From NCBI RefSeq assembly GCF_016401385.1, contig NZ_JAEACF010000001.1, positions 1 to 64,000 of the forward strand: a stretch of 64,000 bases of DNA. The letters run 5' to 3'. The notes under the pieces are model-generated. The model worked only from the letters and a program-made list of their open reading frames with translations. It was not told where the DNA came from and did not search any database. This DNA comes from Fictibacillus halophilus (lineage in GTDB: Bacteria; Bacillota; Bacilli; Bacillales; Fictibacillaceae). The position numbers and the translations under genes were made by a program. This document shows, piece after piece, positions 62,777-64,000 of the stretch; positions within the stretch are counted from its first letter, which is position 1; each line of letters opens with the position of its first letter.

Positions 62777-63869
62777 ATGCTGTTTTTTTATTATTCTTCA
62801 CTTTAGCCACAATCACGACAAACAAAAGGGGCAGGAATCCAAAGATAAATGTTACAGGGGTCTGCAGAAACGATCCAGATTCACCTAATTCGATTTCGTT
62901 CTTGTACATTGTAAGAGAAAGTAAGAATACAACAGCAGAAAGGATGTAAATAAAATGGGTAGCTTTTACTTTAAATAGCGTAGAGATAGCTTGATCAAGT
63001 ATATACAACAATAAAGAGATCTTCATGTATGTCCCTAGAATGAGTGCGATGCCAAAGATGGCTTCAACGCGTTCTACGATTTCTCCGATACTGATCAGCT
63101 GAGCAAGAACATGTAGCGGGAATTTCTTTAAAAATACTAAAGGTCCTAACCCCAATAATGAACAGAGAATGGTTAAAGTAAGTACGATTCCATTGATGAA
63201 TAAACCTATATAAAGCCATTTCTTAATGGACTGCCCAGGCTTTTGCTTTACCAGATAGATGATCATAGCAAAGAAGAGAACATCCATGTAAGGAAATCCA
63301 AAACCGACATATACGCCGTGCAGGATGGGTTTTAAGCCTAAAGGAGCTAAAGGAAGCAGATTGGTAATCTCATACGTGTTGTAAGGCAGAAATAACATGA
63401 TGATGAAGATGAATAACAAAATGTACATCAATAGATGGAACATGCGCGCCATCACTTCGATTCCAGCTTTTGCGGTTAAGCTCGAAGTGATTAAGATGAG
63501 TAGGTGAAAGATAAAGAGCGGCGTTTCTCTCATCATCGATGTAGTAAAATATTGCCCCATACCATATACAATGTTTGACGTAATATACAGCATGACTACG
63601 AACAAAGGGATGATAATAAAATAGGTCATCACGTTTCCGAGTGTTAAGCGAACTTGGTTCACATAACACTGATCAGGATAATCGTTGTGAAGGGTTAAGA
63701 CGAGATATAAGATGACAAAACCGACTAAGTTAGCGAGGAGCATAGCAATCCAAGCACTGTTTTGAGCTGCAGCCAACATTGGCCCTTGAATATTAATAAG
63801 TGCTGAACCCGTCATATACACTTGAAATAAGACTGCCATCTGCCAATAACTGATTTTTCCTGTATGCAT
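62775..63869 (-). CDS. second germination receptor B subunit (Spore_permease family)
   Basis: A 364-residue, 10-TM APC-type permease of the GerAB/GerKB family. HTGKISYWQMAVLFQVYMTGSALINI is the family N-terminus. ATG follows AAGGAGTACC; an 11-codon extension lies in the preceding gene's end. It is only distantly related to the gerB at 54289. gerA and gerC partners are not in the window downstream; the preceding gene is partial. Confidence 0.9.
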   Translation of the reverse strand: MHTGKISYWQMAVLFQVYMTGSALINIQGPMLAAAQNSAWIAMLLANLVGFVILYLVLTLHNDYPDQCYVNQVRLTLGNVMTYFIIIPLFVVMLYITSNIVYGMGQYFTTSMMRETPLFIFHLLILITSSLTAKAGIEVMARMFHLLMYILLFIFIIMLFLPYNTYEITNLLPLAPLGLKPILHGVYVGFGFPYMDVLFFAMIIYLVKQKPGQSIKKWLYIGLFINGIVLTLTILCSLLGLGPLVFLKKFPLHVLAQLISIGEIVERVEAIFGIALILGTYMKISLLLYILDQAISTLFKVKATHFIYILSAVVFLLSLTMYKNEIELGESGSFLQTPVTFIFGFLPLLFVVIVAKVKNNKKTA

Positions 63870-63883
63870 AAAGGTACTCCTTA

Positions 63884-64000
63884 TTATTTTACTTGCAGCC
63901 ATGAGGTGATTGCTTCAGCCATAGGACCAACGATTAACTGAAAGCCATCATCTAAGTTAGGAAGGTTCCGTCCAGTTAGATATGAATAAAGCATATATCC
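63884..64000 (-). CDS. 3' end of a gene preceding gerB2 (partial)
   Basis: The last 38 codons of a frame that enters from the right edge, ending LIVGPMAEAITSWLQVK and double stop TAATAA. It ends 14 bases before gerB2, so it is likely in the same operon and may be a gerA or gerC partner. The tail alone does not identify it. Confidence 0.65.
   Translation of the reverse strand, partial: GYMLYSYLTGRNLPNLDDGFQLIVGPMAEAITSWLQVK

Overview
The window is chromosomal DNA from a low-GC, endospore-forming Bacillaceae (Bacillus/Fictibacillus-like; genus not provable from sequence alone). Support comes from the 23S-5S-tRNA cluster in the classical Bacillus order, many sporulation and germination genes (prkA, yhbH, spoVR, two ger loci), strong Shine-Dalgarno sites, and gene order shared with B. 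subtilis (queG-yhbB-trmL-prkA-yhbH, yhcW-yhcX, yrkD/F/H/I/E/J, ytcD-ytbD). I see no prophage, insertion sequence, CRISPR array or plasmid origin.

Layout. 1-1992: end of an rRNA operon and 15 tRNA genes. 2.1-8.1 kb: UvrD-like helicase, YhgE/Pip membrane protein and small membrane proteins. 8.4-19.6 kb: housekeeping and sporulation block (B3/B4 protein, queG, ogt, yhbB, trmL, a 29-aa microprotein, class A PBP, prkA, signal peptidase, yhbH). 20-25.6 kb: secreted MBL hydrolase, yhcW, a Fos-like VOC protein, yhcX, pgcA. 25.6-29.8 kb: a persulfide-responsive sulfur operon (CstR-type repressor, rhodaneses, TusA, MBL persulfide dioxygenase, DsrE, TauE), with five near-identical operator palindromes. 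31-39 kb: two arsenic loci around spoVR. Locus 1 is arsC divergent from arsR-arsB-arsI. Locus 2 is an ArsN/PAT-like acetyltransferase, a second arsR with a different operator type, and an ArsP permease flanked by two microproteins carrying Cys-Cys pairs. 39-50.5 kb: a frameshifted peptide ABC permease pair, a MerR gene that lacks a normal start codon, an MpfA-like CNNM protein, DedA, a TetR-SGNH-SDR operon, a two-component system, a YdhK lipoprotein, chrA and padR. 50.8-64 kb: RsbR-like protein, gerB-gerA-gerC, a ribA-ribD-HAD phosphatase operon without an FMN riboswitch, DinB, flavin amine oxidase, HxlR/MFS pair, and a second gerB with the 3' end of a preceding gene.

How the parts work together. 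The arsenic loci cover arsenate reduction (ArsC), arsenite efflux (ArsB), C-As bond cleavage (ArsI), and probably organoarsenical acetylation and efflux (PAT/ArsN, ArsP). The sulfur operon would sense and oxidise or export reactive sulfur. Chromate efflux, Mg/Co-type efflux and an envelope-stress-like two-component system fit a metal-exposed soil or sediment lifestyle.

Between genes there are three further layers: (i) three arrays of degenerate 21-nt tandem repeats, (ii) five copies of the palindrome TTAAACA-NN-TGTTTAA, mostly at or just after stop codons, and (iii) two inverted copies of a ~135-bp repeat. The most promising undescribed unit is the arsR / CC-microprotein / arsP / CC-microprotein cluster with four matched ArsR operators.
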